From Mytilus trossulus (Eukaryota; Mollusca; Bivalvia; Mytilida; Mytilidae), in contig NC_086375.1 of assembly GCF_036588685.1 (NCBI RefSeq), forward strand, positions 7,619,916-7,683,915: a DNA stretch of 64,000 bases. Reading direction: 5' to 3'. Every line of letters starts with the position of its first letter. The first letter of the stretch is position 1. This document shows, piece after piece, positions 44,341-55,939 of this stretch. The notes beneath the pieces are model-generated. The model was not told the origin of the DNA. It did not search any database and worked only from the letters and a program-made list of their open reading frames with translations. A program made the position numbers and the translations under genes.

Positions 44341-46533
44341 TTTTATTATATTATAGGTAAATGTGACTTAGAAATGAAGACGTGACTTTTGAGGTCATTG
44401 ACATGTAAAAAATATTACATCATTTCCTACTGATTGATATTGTAAGTTTGGCCTTGTTTTCAGATCAAGGTCAACTTCAGGATGCACGTTCTGCATATGA
44501 TTATATAATAAAAAAACAAGAAAACATTATATATAAACAGATTATTATAATTATTATTTTTCATTTTGTTTGATGGTGAATGGGACATATGTGAAGAATT
44601 GTTGTTAAGAGATATTTAAATGTAATGTATTTGAGCTATAATACTTATACATGGATCAGTTATCTAAAGGTTTGAATAGCATTTATATATATAGGTATTT
44701 GTATAAAAATGATAACAAAATTTTATATGATGACCAAATTAAAGAAAGAAACAAGATAGAAATTGTATTTTTTAATGTAATATACATGTTATGAAATGTT
44801 TGCTGTGAATTCAAAACTAAATATGAAATTATAGAGTTATTACAAATATATATAAATGTTAATTCGTTGATTACACTTTTGATAAGTACTTATACATGTT
44901 ATATATACTAAATTTTAATATATATTGAATTGCATCCCCTTGGACATGCATGTTGGACATATTGGATTTATGAGTGCAACAATTTCATGATTTTTAGAAA
45001 CAACCAAAATTTGAGAAGAAAATTTGAAATCTTCCCAAGAATGTTCATGATGTTACCTCTAATTATACTGACTGATAGGATGATATTTATAGATTATCGT
45101 TGATTATCTCTACGAGATTGATTTTCTCGCTTGAGCTGGTACAGCGAAAGTGAGAAAAGCAATCGAGTTGAGATGACCAATGATAATCTGTTTATAGCTA
45201 TTTTACCTATGACATCAATTTCAATGTCAATTTCGTTAGCAAGCCACGTGGCCTCCTTAGTTTCTAGCGATAATTTTTCCATATCAAGCGAGAAGCATGA
45301 TATGATAATTAACAAAAAAAAAGATCAAAGGAAAAATGAACAAAATAGCGATAAAGTCAAATATCTTGAAGAATGGGCTTTTATATATACATGTGTATGG
45401 GAGTAGTAATGAATTTTAAAGGATATGAAGGTCTTAATTAATGCATGGAAGCCCACCATGCATAAACTTTCTAAGGAAACACTACAACTAAAATATGTAC
45501 AAGGGGTAGATGCATGGATAAATTTGCGCTTTATTATTTAAACATGTACTTTTAAAATATAAAGAGTACATACATGTATTAAACAACCTTGTATGTACAG
45601 TTGCTTTGATTGATGCAAGAATTGATTGGCATATTATTATTTTTTTAAATTCCAAAAAATCTAAAAGAAGTCACTCAACTGCATATATATGTTTTTTACA
45701 TGTTTAAAAACCCAAACATACCACAATTTTAAAAATGAAAGGTGTGCATTAGACAATTTCTGTGTATTCAATTTTCATTGAAATTGACTGACATGATTGT
45801 GATATATAGTATTTTCTAGAAAGTTTTTTTTAGATATTCATAAAATTGCTGAACTAAAATAAATTATAGATACTTTAAGAGTTAAAAAGATGTATCACAA
45901 TAACACTACAGGGAGATAACTCTGTAAAATCAACTAAAATGTTTTAATTACGTTGTGTTGTTAAGGGAATATTAAGCTTCTCAACGATCAAAATTAGTGT
46001 TTGTCAAACTACTATATATATATATATACATTATATAACCAGTCATGCAAGTGTAATTTTCTGATAAAATGGTTGGTTCAAATATTTGAAATTTTTATAT
46101 TTTTGTCAAAGGGTCAAAGTAAATACTTTGTCAAAATTTTATGAAAATTAAACTAGCTGAATTAATTTTAGTGAAGGTGTTGGGTTTAACCACCTCATTG
46201 AGGGTTTGGATAGGTTTATAGAATATATAATAGTGGTAAAAGGGACAGAAAAAAGGAAAAACAATTAAAAAAAAGAGAAAAATTTTAAGCTTAGAAATAA
46301 TAAAAGTGAAAGGGAATAAGTGGAAGCTAAAATATAAAGAATAGAGATTATGGGCAAACATATATAATTATCAGAGATAAATGGTTTGAATTTTTTTTTT
46401 TTAAAGACACCCATCCTCACCCCATACATGCCGTAGACAACATTTATACACTACATTTTGTTCTGCCATGAGGCTGGAAACAATTTTATATTTATTGTGG
46501 CCTAATTAGAAGTGTTTATACTTTTTATTTAAG
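44341..46533. other. Upstream of the rhodanese coding region
   Basis: AT-rich DNA. A repeat related to 52698-52925 lies at 45907-46190 (ACTACAGGGAGATAACTCTG ... AATTTTAGTGAAGGTGTT). Two overlapping opposite frames near 45094-45406 arise from an imperfect foldback (AGATTATCGTTGATTATC on one side, CCAATGATAATCT on the other) and are not genes. Because an acceptor-like ACTTTTTATTTAAG precedes the start codon, a non-coding first exon and the promoter should lie in or before this stretch; I cannot place them. Confidence 0.4.
45907..46190 (+). repeat. Dispersed repeat (ACTACAGGGAGATAACTCTG family), copy 1
   Basis: Shares with 52698-52925 the blocks ACTACAGGGAGATAACTCTG, AAATGGTTGGTTCAAA, GTCAAAGGGTCAAA and AATTTTAGTGAAGGTGTT. 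The two copies lie on either side of most of the rhodanese exons in the same orientation. Confidence 0.65.
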
Positions 46534-46544
46534 AATAAGAAGAC

Positions 46545-46708
46545 ATGACCATAAAAAGGGTTGGTTTATTGGTCTCCACTAACCATCTGAGGGAGAAGCT
46601 AGCCTCTGTATGGAGAGGAAACAGACTTGGTAAAGATTTCAGAGTCCTTGATTCATCCTATGATTTTGATGATGACAAAATTGACGGATATAAAGATTTC
46701 TATCAACA
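46545..46708 (+). CDS. Rhodanese exon 1 (start codon)
   Basis: ATG at 46545 begins MTIKRVGLLVSTNHLREKL. In sulfurtransferases the LVS-x-x-WL/HL segment lies at the very N-terminus, so the start fits the family. A splice-acceptor-like tract (ACTTTTTATTTAAG) ends at 46533, so the transcript probably has an upstream untranslated exon. The donor CAACA|GTATGT splits a Gln codon completed by exon 2. Confidence 0.82.
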
Positions 46709-49700
46709 GTATGTATATTTGATCTTATTATCAAAGTATAATATATATTTTATAAGAAAAATTGTATGAACATTTATATGACATGTAGAAGTCTGTTTTA
46801 AAATAAAAAAAATAAAAAAGGATGGGAGATAACTCATGATACCAAATTTTCTGACTTGTCTGAAAAAATCCAATTTATATTTCATAACTCTTACTGCCTA
46901 TGTAAAGAAAGTTTTGACTAGCAAATTAATTTTAATTCATATGTGAGGAAAATCTGAATGATAAAATTCAGGAAATCATTATTTTTTATGACCCCCAACG
47001 AAGATGTCGGTGCCATATAGTTTTACCCTTGTCCGTCATTCCTAAATTTTGACATTCCACAACAAAGTATTATACAGAATTTTTTTCAAATGCCTTTGAT
47101 TTTTGGTATGTGAGTTATCCAAGATGAGTTACAGATCAAGTTTAAGTTTTGTTCCCCTCCACTAATTTTTGCCGAAATTACAGGCTTTGGACTTTGAGAA
47201 ATTGCTGAAAATCACAGTTATACAGACATTTTTCTTAACGCTTTCAGATATTGGGCTGATTTTTGGTATGTGAGATAACCATATTGAGTTACAGATCAAG
47301 TTTAAGTTTCGTTCCACTCTGCTTATTTTCGCTGAAATTAATGGGTTTGGACTTTGAGAAATTGTTGAAAATCACAGTTATACAGACTTTTTTTCTATTT
47401 CCCTCCAGATTTTGAGCTGATTTTTGATATGTGAGACTACCATCATGTTTGTGTCCACATGTGTTTATATTGAAATTGCAGATTTTCCAACTTTTTTGGA
47501 CAGTGACATTTGTGTTGCTTTGACACATCTAGTTTTTATCATAAATTGCAAATTTTGATAATTGAGTTTTTTAAAGGTTGTTTGCAATAAATCAGCATAT
47601 ATTGTAAATATATGCTTCATATGCTTATAATCTATTTAGTGCATGTAAAAAAATGGTTCCAGAAAAGCTAACAAATTGAAGTTTTTAACGACCTTGACTG
47701 GCTATACAGCCCTTGCATGGTCGGTGAAGAAAAGCTAACAGTGCATTAGGCTGTATATATAGCCAGTAAAGGTCATTAAAAACTTTTTTGACATAATCTA
47801 CTATATATCATCATGAACTGTTCAATTTTGTACAGGGGCAATTTAGACCATATATATTCCATAATGAACAGTTTTAATGTTTTGAGAGGGGCCATATAAA
47901 CCATAGTCATTATGATCATGTTTATTTTTCTACATTAGCAATACATATTACATATCCTATTTCGTGATACACATTCTTTTTTTTATTTATTACAGGGGCC
48001 ACATACCATCCTCTGTGTATTTTAATCCACAGAATTGTTCAAAGAGCACTCCACTAATTCCGTTTGACTTGCCGGACCCCCATTGCTTCACCGATTATGT
48101 ACAGAGTCTTGGTGTTTCACCAGATACGCATGTTGTAGTATACGATAGAATGAATTCTGATGCTGCGCTCAGAGCTTGGTGGCTTCTTAGGGTAATATAT
48201 TATAGTTGTTAATGTATTACAGAGCTTTCATGTTTTAATGTGATAGAGAGTAACAAAGGGAGATTTTTATGTTAAGGAGACTCGAGGGTATAATTTTTTT
48301 TTTCATTATACAGTTTATTTATTACACTGTACAATGCTGTAAGTAGTAACTTTATGATATGGTACAAAAATCAACCAAACAAATCAATTCTTTTTGGCCC
48401 CAAATGACTTTAAAATGTTTATATCATTGAAAAAGCTCAAAACTATCTCCCTTTTGTGCAAAATTGCCATTTATGACATGAAATGAACAATGACCTCAAT
48501 TTTTATAACCCACCTACAATAATGGAGGGACATTGTGTTTTCTGGTGTGTGGGTCAGTTCGTACGTCAATTTGTCTGTTAGTTGGTCTGTCACGCTTCAG
48601 GTTAAAGTTCTTGGTCAAGGTAATTTTTGTTGAAGTTGAAGTCCAATCAACTTGAAACTTAGTAAACATGTTCCCTATGATATGATCTTTCTAACTTAAA
48701 TGCCAAATTAATTATTTTTACTCCAATTTCACAGTGAACACATCATTACGAAAGTTGTCAAAAATTCAGACATAAGTAGTAAAAATATGAACCAGAAACA
48801 TGAGACATATGACTTTTCTATAGCTACAACACATCCTTACTGGTTGCTTTCAAATGGACTTCTTTCATATATTATACAAAGGAGTAGGTCCAGTAAGGAC
48901 GGATTTTGGCCTCAAATTTCAGTTTCATCTAAAGAAAGATTTTGACCACTTTTTAAACACTTAAGTGTCTATTTCATATGATTCAATTAATTTATGTGAA
49001 AGATTTTAACTTATTAAGACATTAAAAACGATCGGATTCAAGCTCAAATATGTAAAATCTAGCAAATATGTGAAAAAATGTCACTTTTCAGATCTTTTTG
49101 TTAAAAACGAAAATGGCCTCATCCGTGTTCATCCTCAATCTTTATATATGTTATGTATTATCATCAAATACAACTTCCATTTCAATATTTTGGATGAACA
49201 GGAATGCGGCCACTTTCATTTTACACGGAAACCGTCTAAAATTTAACTACAATACTGGAATTGTGAAGAATTCAGTAATTTAGCAGGACTTAATGGTGCT
49301 AGTACCCAATATATGTGCATTGTATTTTCAAAAACAGCCCATATTTATGTAGCAGAAGCATTCTTCTGCCCAATAAATAACTAAAATTTAACATTTACAC
49401 AATTTTGTAAAACTGCTATATTTTGGGGCCAAAAAAGGGTCTTGGGGGACCTACTCCTTTTGGCTTGATGACTGAAACAGTTGAAAGCATGTGGAATAAT
49501 ATAACAGTGTATGTTCTGATGAAAGGTTTAAGTTCAGATACAATGTCTTAGTTGATAACAGATATGTTATATTTCTAAGATCTGTAAACATAAACTTTAA
49601 AATTTTATTAGAAATGAAAGCAAGTGACAAATCACATATTCTGTAGAATATTTTGTAAACCAATCATTCAATTTTAAGATGAATATTTTTGTTTGTCTAC

Positions 49701-52700
49701 AATCTCATACCTGGAACTTTTTCTTCAATAACAATTTTGTGTGTATGTTATAGTTGTATGGCCACAGAAACACATCAGTATTAGATGGTGGACTCAGAAA
49801 ATGGGTGAGAGATGGTTATCCAGTTACTACAGAGGAACCAGATATAGAGGTATATAGAGCTCAAAATATATTTTACAGCATGACTGTTAAACCTATGTCT
49901 GAAGGGTAAAATTTCAATAAAATTGATGTTGAAATGCTTCAGATGTCAAGTTTCAAAAAAGCAGAAAAAAACAACTTTGAAGGTGTTCTTGGCTTGTGTG
50001 ATTTAAGCCATACAGCACTGCCAAGTTTTCATGAAGCAAATGCATGAGATCTAGCCAAAATAGTAAAGATTAACGAGAAAAAACAAAACATCAAAGGAAA
50101 ATCAGTAAACAGGAAAATGTATGAGTCTCATGCTAAAATAGCACAAGACTAGGCAACTTTGAGCCATATGTCTTTTGACTGAGATATAGAGGCCATTTTT
50201 GTCAATTTCCATCATTAAAACAAAGAAAGCAGAAATTTTTAAAGCTCATTTGACCCTGAATTTCACAAGAACAAAAAACCTTTTGATTTGAAAATTGAGT
50301 AGTTGCTTGACCACAAGGGATAGATTATTGTTCATAGTATGGTTCTTTTTTTTTCTATACTTTAATAACAATAAAAGCACTGTAGATTCATTTAATTTTT
50401 GTGGGTACCTATTATCACGGAGTCAGAAAAACTTCCTTTTCTTAAATATATAATAATTATATAGTGGATTCATTAATTTTCGTTGATACACATTTTTGCA
50501 AATTGTGGACACTTTACTTTTTAGTGGATATTTGATTTCATGGTTTTGCAAATCTATAAAAAAAAATTGAACCTATGATGTTTCATAAATATTTGATTTA
50601 GTTGTATAGCCTATACCCACGAAAATGATGTTACAGTTTTGCAAAAGTCTGTATACATTTCTATAGAACTTTAGATAATTTTGGTAAATGTCAGTTTCAT
50701 CTTCCTTTGTTATTTATCAGAGAGGAGATTTCAAATCGAGACTAGATCAATCATTGATGAAGAATTACCACCATATGAAGGATAGTGTCAATTCACAGAA
50801 AGAGGAAATCATAGATGCTCGTGGTCCTGGTGCATTTAATAAAGTAATACAGACAAGTATAGGTAACATTATAGATGAAATTTGTATGCCCAATGTATGG
50901 CCATTATGATTTCTGGTCTGTCCTGCTTCAGGTTAAAGATTTTGGTCGAGGTAGGTTTTGATAAAGTTAAAATCCAATCAACCTGAAACTTAGTACACAT
51001 GTTCCCTATGATATGATTTTTCTAATGTTAATGCCAAATTAGAGTTTTTACCCCATTTTCACATTTTATTGAACATACAAAATGATAGTGCCAATAGGGC
51101 ATCCAGGTACTAGGGGCACATTTTTGTTAGAGGATGTTTAAGGGGGCCCTGGATCTACACTCCACCTGAATTTCACATCAACAGTTATTTTATGACAAAT
51201 GTTTTTAATATGTAAGCAGGCAAAGTGATCTTATGACAATGGTTGAGGTAAGTAAGGTATTTATTTCATTTGTTTTTGTGTATTTGGTATTAAATGAAGA
51301 AAACAAAATCTTATTAATGAGATTTATGGCATCAGCACTTTTGTTTGAAATAAGAAGACTGCCCAAAACCATTTAAAAATCTACCAAAATATATGAACTT
51401 CATTGAAGTCTTAAAATTTACCTTTCTATGATGTGATAACTACTTTTCATCAGGACATGTTTCTTGGCACATTTGTTCTTATATTTTTTATTTCTTCAAC
51501 TTTTTTAAATACAAGAAATTGTAAATTTAGTCCATGATCTAAGCCCAAGAATTTGCATCAAAATGATGTTGAATAAAAAGTGAACTTATCTCCTGCACCA
51601 CTTAGAAAACACCATATTTTAAAATTAAACTGTCATATCAATTATATTATGTTAGTTCACAGATACCACATGGTTTCTCTCTCAATTTATAGGTGAAAAT
51701 TGTTGCAAAAAGAAATAAAAATGAAATACACAATACCAATCAAGAAAAGTATCTTTTTTTTCATTATATATACAAATGTATGTGATTTAGATTTTTTTTA
51801 CAAAATTTGTTTTCTTTCAAAAATTGCAAGATAAGAATAATTTAAAAACCATCTGCAAAAATAATTAGTTTTCAAATAAACCTTGAAAGTCATGATTAAC
51901 AAACTCAAAGAATATGTTACCCCCCCCCCCCCCCCCCTGCCAATTTTTTTTTAATTTTAAAAAAGGGGGAGGCTTTTCAACCCCAATGTGTCTGTGCATT
52001 TTCCTAAAACTTTCAAAATGTTACAATTTTGTGTTTAAAAGAATCTGTTTGTTAAGTGATATAAACGGTCGCCTTGTCAGTATGAAATGACAAATTTACA
52101 GCCCTACTTAACCATTTTATAATTGAGAGAAGATATGAAATTTTCACTTTCTTGTGCATGGATTTAGGACTGAATTAGAATAAAAATTAAGTAACAAATA
52201 TCTTTTAAAATCAGACCACTTATCATGCTTGTAAAAACATTTGCTTTGAAGTATTTTATTTATTTATTTTTTTTCTATTTCAGGTGATATAAAGAACTTT
52301 ATTCCCGGTGCTAAGAATATACCATATAGATCATTGTTTAATGATGATGGAACTTTTAAAGCTGTAGATGAAATTAAGGAATGTAAGAATATAGTCATAC
52401 GAATAGCTCCAAGTTAAACATTTCTTTTGGATGATGTTAGTACAAATGATATTTGCACTATGTATTTTGCTTATAGTAGTATAATTACCTATGAGACAAC
52501 TTCAGTCCTTGAATCAGCTACAATAAAAAAAAAACATGAAATGAGATAAAATGAAATAAAAATTGAGCGAGATTCTCTTTAGTTCTTTGCTAAATTACAT
52601 TCAATATCCATTGATATACATGTAATAAACAGAGAAACCTATTGAAAATTAATTCAGAAGATAACAAAGATAATAATCAATTTAGGTGGTATCGAACACT

Positions 52701-55700
52701 ACAGGGAGATAACTCTGTAAAATCAGCAGAACGTTTAAAAGGCGTTTTGTTGTTAAGTAAATGTGTAAGTTTTTGCTAAACTGCTTTATAACCTGTGTAA
52801 TTTTTCTGATTAAATGGTTGGTTCAAAATTTTTATATTTATGTCAAAGGGTCAAAATAAATACTTGGTCAATATTTTACGAAAATTAAACGAGCCAAATT
52901 AATTTTAGTGAAGGTGTTAGGTACCATCATAAATACAGATGCTGTTAATTACTATTCTAATATGACGTGCTTCTTTCGCTTTGTAAACAACACTGTGATA
53001 AAATTCTCGATATATCTATACTTAGCGCAGACTCCGTGGTGTACATAATAATGGCTGTTACAATATACTTCCCACGTAAATCCACATGTATTGAAACCTA
53101 TTTGCAAACCCGATTTAATTGTTTTAAAAATTGCAATTCAGAAAAGACAAAATCATTTTTATTCTTATTCGGATGCATAATAAAAAGAAGTAATGCATAA
53201 GAGCTCGGAGAAACCAACAAAATAAAATTTAAATAAAATTCCGCGAAAGTCTATTAATGTTTTTGGCGCATTTAAGTCATTTCAAAACATGACGTCATAC
53301 AAATGAAAACTCTAGAGTTGAACGTTTTCTGTTATGTTAACTATTGACATGTCGTTTACAATTGTATTAAAATTGATTATCAAGGTAGGTTATGTTTGAT
53401 TTTCTATTCTATTGCATTATTCGCATATGTACTGATTTCAGCAAGTCAACATGGCGGCTCATTGGTTACGAAATGTCAACTTTGGATTTGACGGTAGCTC
53501 ACGGGAAAAAACATATAAATCAACATGGTTTTGAGAATGAAACATTTTTTTTCAGCGGTTGTTCACGAAATAATCCGTGCAAGCTACGGATCTATTAAAA
53601 TGATGAGCTTTATCTAACAGGGAGTAAAAAAGAACAGCCATACACACAGATTTACCCACCCTCGCTTCAGTTTTTTTAATGATCGTATTTGTCCTATTAG
53701 AATCGAAATAACTCATGGAAGCCATAGATTATTGGAAATTTACACATGGCCTGGGCCGTGATATTCGTTGATTTTATCCCTCGCTAACCCTCAGGATAAA
53801 ATTCGAATATCACGGCCCAGGCCATGTGTAAATTTCCAATAATCTATGGCTTCCATGAATTATTTCTTAATTTACCAACTGCCATTCATTCATGACACTA
53901 CATCCCTACACACATACTTTACAAAAACCTGTAGCAAAGGAACAACCCTTCATTGCTGTTCTTTATCACAAACCTTTCAACAACAAACTAGATAGTGTGT
54001 CTAACTGAATATTCAAGATAGTCACAGTACCAGATTAAGCCAAATCATTTCATTTTGTTTGATGTTTATAGTGATTCAATTCTGTATTTGGTGTGAAAAT
54101 TTTAACATGATTAACAGTAAAGCCTATAAAAAGTTTGTTCTGATTTGATGAATACAAAAACTATAGAAATGTTTGTAAATGTATTGTGTTAATATTTGTA
54201 TTTGTACTTTATTTTCAGTATTTAACCAACAAAATGTTGATTTGAGTCGTCCATTGGTAGCCATGTGTTACAGAGGAATAACTGGCTGTGCTTTGTCTGC
54301 AGCAGCTGAACTTCTGGGCAAACATGATACACCTTTATATTACGTAGGTTTTAAATCTGTAGGCAAAAATGTTACACCTCTATATTATAAAGGTTTCACT
54401 CCATGGTTTAAAATAAAAATTGCAAGTTTTGTTTTGAAAATTGTTATACTGATGAGGGAGATTTAAAATCTCACAGTGCAGTAATATTCGGATTGATAAG
54501 CTCTTTTCTAATTCAGTAACTATTCATATACCATGAATTCATCTATTTTTGTGGGTATAATTTCATGGATTACTGAAAACATGCATATTCGTGAATAATT
54601 CATTTCATGATTTTGACAAATCTCTGTTAAGTAACAGTACCCAAATTGCACCTATTTTGACAGTTTTTTACCTATGTTTTTTTCATGATCAAGACGACTC
54701 TTTTTGTGAATATTGCATGTCAGTGTTTTTATACATTTTTCTTTTCCAATGAAAGCTTCATCTATTAATATAAATTGTGAATGTTTAGTGTATACTTGAA
54801 TTAACTCACCTATTTTGTAAGACGTGTAAAATGTCAAATAATCCAAATACAAATTGTTAAACTTTTAAGAATTTCTCAGCTGTTTATGTTGAATAGGTGC
54901 AATTTGGTTATAGTAAACCTATTGAAAATATATTATTCTTGAATATTTGAATTTGTGGTTCACCTATACTTGAATTAGTAGTCAACGAATAATAATGAAT
55001 CCACAGTATGTCAAAACTGTCAGATAACTTATGAGTTATTTCCCTTAAATGTTCATTTTTTTCATTTTTGTTATGTTTTGCCTATTATGTTGAAATCTAA
55101 GAAAATATTTTGCATGACAAATTCTACAAATTAGTCTGCAAAGTCAAAATCTTCAGTTCACTTTTTATTAGAGTTATATAGTATTTACCTTTTTTTGTGT
55201 TTTGCCTTAAATGTTCAAATCGTGATAGACAAACAGACACTTTAAATCACATTTATATAAACAATAAGGCAATTTTTACTAAATTGTCAAGTTTTGTCAA
55301 TATTGTTAGTAGACCATATGTACTTCTTCTGTATGCTTTTATATTAGGATTTTTTTACCTCTTTATGTTTTGAGCAAAAACTAAAAATGATAGAAAGACA
55401 CTATATCAAAACAATACTAAACAGAGATTTTCATAATAAATTCAATTCTCATCTACAATGTTAGATAATGTCCTTTGTTGAATATGCACATAGACCAAGA
55501 TGAGTGACACAGGTTCTTAAGAGTATAGCTCATGATCTTTACTTTGCATTTCAACACTAACCAGAAATGTAATATTCACAATTAGAAAGAACTAGTCAGT
55601 TAATGTGTAATTTAATATATATTATACCTGGAAAAATTTATGCACAAGTGTTTGTACCCTCTAAAACTGATCTGTTAATATCAGACATAAGGCTGAAAAT

Positions 55701-55772
55701 ATTTTGTTTTTAAACCATTGTGATATTTTTCAGGGTTCCTGGAAAGAATGGAGTGGGAGAATGACTGAGTAA
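46545..55772 (+). CDS. Two-domain rhodanese (thiosulfate / 3-mercaptopyruvate sulfurtransferase), seven exons
   Basis: Exons 46545-46708, 47996-48191, 49754-49849, 50721-50862, 52284-52382, 54219-54343 and 55734-55772 have GT-AG borders and join in phase. They give 861 bases, 286 residues plus stop, close to the usual 290-300. The enzyme moves a sulfane sulfur from thiosulfate or mercaptopyruvate to cyanide or thiols via a cysteine persulfide. Residues 1-150 form the inactive N-terminal rhodanese domain (GHIPSSVYF; THVVVYDRMNSDAALRAWWL; VLDGGLRKW). Residues 155-286 form the catalytic domain (IIDARGPGAF; FIPGAKNIP; PLVAMCYRGITGC). Cys249 falls where bovine rhodanese has Cys247. The loop CYRGIT keeps a basic residue at its third position, as in rhodanese (CRKGVT), unlike the Ser of mercaptopyruvate sulfurtransferase; thiosulfate preference is an inference. 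No clear mitochondrial presequence. The C-terminus is shorter than in vertebrates. Confidence 0.9.
47096..47450 (+). repeat. Tandem repeat, unit about 161 bp, 2.2 copies
   Basis: The phrase TGATTTTTGGTATGTGAG recurs at about 47096, 47258 and, slightly changed, 47419. TGGACTTTGAGAAATTG and ATCACAGTTATACAGAC recur at the same spacing. The units are moderately diverged. Confidence 0.7.
47680..47785. repeat. Short foldback element
   Basis: AGTTTTTAACGACC at the left pairs with GGTCATTAAAAACT at the right, and TTGACTGGCTATACAGCC with GGCTGTATATATAGCCAG, giving arms near 37 bp. Non-coding. Confidence 0.6.
47996..48191 (+). CDS. Rhodanese exon 2
   Basis: The acceptor is TTTATTACAG and the donor TTAGG|GTAATA. 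It encodes GHIPSSVYFNPQNC, then a Pro-rich stretch, TDYVQSLGVSPDTHVVVYD and ALRAWWLLR. This is the core of the N-terminal rhodanese fold. Confidence 0.9.
48500..48740 (+). repeat. ATGCCCCACC-family repeat fragment
   Basis: CCCACCTACAATAATGGAGG, CAGGTTAAAGTTCTTGGTCA and CCCTATGATATGATCTTTCT match the family at 39200-41745. Its right end is missing. Confidence 0.6.
48878..49460. mobile_element. Inverted-repeat element with AAAGGAGTAGGTCC ends
   Basis: Left end AAAGGAGTAGGTCC; the right end reversed is the same 14 bases. About 580 bp, no transposase. The 61-codon frame inside is not supported. It lies wholly in rhodanese intron 2. Confidence 0.6.
49754..49849 (+). CDS. Rhodanese exon 3
   Basis: The acceptor is TATGTTATAG and the donor TAGAG|GTATAT. 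It encodes LYGHRNTSVLDGGLRKW to EEPDIE. The VLDGGLRKW stretch is the conserved end of the first domain (LLDGGLRHW in vertebrates). Exactly 32 codons, phase 0 at both ends. Confidence 0.9.
49850..50720 (+). other. Rhodanese intron 3
   Basis: Contains diverged GTGGATTCATTAATT-type repeat fragments at about 50385-50680 related to 22719-22923. Nothing else seen. Confidence 0.55.
50721..50862 (+). CDS. Rhodanese exon 4
   Basis: The acceptor is TTATTTATCAG and the donor ATAG|GTAACA. It covers the interdomain linker and start of the catalytic domain (GDFKSRLDQSLMKNYHHM; EIIDARGPGAFNKV). The Arg of DAR corresponds to the substrate-binding Arg of the DSR motif in the family. Confidence 0.88.
50863..52283 (+). 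other. Rhodanese intron 4
   Basis: Begins with a diverged ATGCCCCACC-family fragment (50890-51135, ending TTTTTGTTAGA) and contains an uninterrupted run of 19 C (51919-51937). The rest is AT-rich. Confidence 0.6.
51919..51937 (+). repeat. C19 homopolymer
   Basis: A run of 19 cytosines followed by TGCC and a run of T. Such runs are prone to length change and to sequencing error, so the exact number should not be trusted. Confidence 0.8.
52284..52382 (+). CDS. Rhodanese exon 5
   Basis: The acceptor is TTTTCTATTTCAG and the donor GGAAT|GTAAGA. It encodes GDIKNFIPGAKNIPYRSLF then GTFKAVDEIKE. The IPGAKNIP segment matches HIPGTVNIP of vertebrate enzymes. The GxEPxPR loop of the family is shortened here. 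Confidence 0.88.
52698..52925 (+). repeat. Dispersed repeat (ACTACAGGGAGATAACTCTG family), copy 2
   Basis: Shorter relative of 45907-46190, with the same order of blocks from ACTACAGGGAGATAACTCTG to AATTTTAGTGAAGGTGTT. Confidence 0.65.
53706..53865. repeat. Long foldback hairpin element, copy B
   Basis: AAATAACTCATGGAAGCCAT at the left pairs with ATGGCTTCCATGAATTATTT at the right. The stem continues through GGAAATTTACACATGGCC and TGGGCCGTGATATTCG. The apex region TTTATCCCTCGCTAACCCTC is the reverse of the apex in copy A (17680-17836), and the outer shoulder TATTTGTCCTATTAGAATCG is the reverse of copy A's shoulder. The stem proper shows no similarity to copy A's stem. Confidence 0.8.
54219..54343 (+). 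CDS. Rhodanese exon 6: active-site loop
   Basis: The acceptor is TACTTTATTTTCAG and the donor TTAC|GTAGGT. It encodes NQQNVDLSRPLVAMCYRGI, TGCALSAAAELLG and DTPLYY. Cys249 in AMCYRGITGC is the catalytic residue. The adjacent open frame past the donor repeats 'TPLYY-G' by chance of a local duplication, but it is intronic. Confidence 0.9.
54344..55733 (+). other. Rhodanese intron 6
   Basis: Diverged fragments of the GTGGATTCATT family (54530-54630 and about 54900-55010) and a short AGAGGCTCTC-family end fragment (about 55480-55525, AGACCAAGATGAGTGACACA). No other feature. Confidence 0.55.
55734..55772 (+). CDS. Rhodanese exon 7 (stop codon)
   Basis: The acceptor is ATATTTTTCAG. It encodes GSWKEWSGRMTE and a TAA. 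The GSWxEW motif is the conserved C-terminal strand of the family, so this short exon is secure despite its size. The protein stops 12 residues in, lacking the tail of vertebrate mitochondrial enzymes. Confidence 0.88.
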   Translation, partial: GSWKEWSGRMTE

Positions 55773-55932
55773 CATAGACATAGCTGTACATTGATAAAGA
55801 TTGTGAAGATTGTTGACCCATAGCTTTGTTACCATTTAAACCACATGATTTTAACGAATTTTATACCTTGTAAAATTTGTTATTCACTTTTAGTACATAA
55901 CTACATGTATATGACTTTCATATTAATCCAGA

Positions 55933-55938
55933 AATAAA
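55933..55938 (+). terminator. Polyadenylation signal of the rhodanese gene
   Basis: AATAAA lies 161 bp after the stop codon, in GAAATAAATTTT, followed by a TG-rich stretch (TTTTGTGTGATTTTG). This is the first canonical hexamer after the stop. Confidence 0.6.
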
Positions 55939-55939
55939 T

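Larger units (their letters stand above)
46709..47995 (+). other. Rhodanese intron 1
   Basis: Contains a tandem repeat (47096-47450) and a foldback (47680-47785), described separately; otherwise AT-rich DNA. Confidence 0.65.
48192..49753 (+). other. Rhodanese intron 2
   Basis: Holds a diverged ATGCCCCACC-family repeat (48500-48740) and an inverted-repeat element (48878-49460). Confidence 0.6.
52383..54218 (+). other. Rhodanese intron 5
   Basis: Contains the dispersed repeat copy at 52698-52925 and the foldback-bearing element from about 53220 to 53880. Open frames in the latter are not supported by splice sites. Confidence 0.6.

Noticed and set aside
45094-45406. Overlapping opposite frames of 73 and 91 codons upstream of the rhodanese gene
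   Set aside because: They mirror each other across an imperfect foldback and lack codon bias or homology.
54344-54466. Read-through of rhodanese exon 6 into an alternative C-terminus
   Set aside because: The frame stays open for 41 codons past the donor, but the GSWKEW motif in exon 7 is the conserved family ending and the donor is good.
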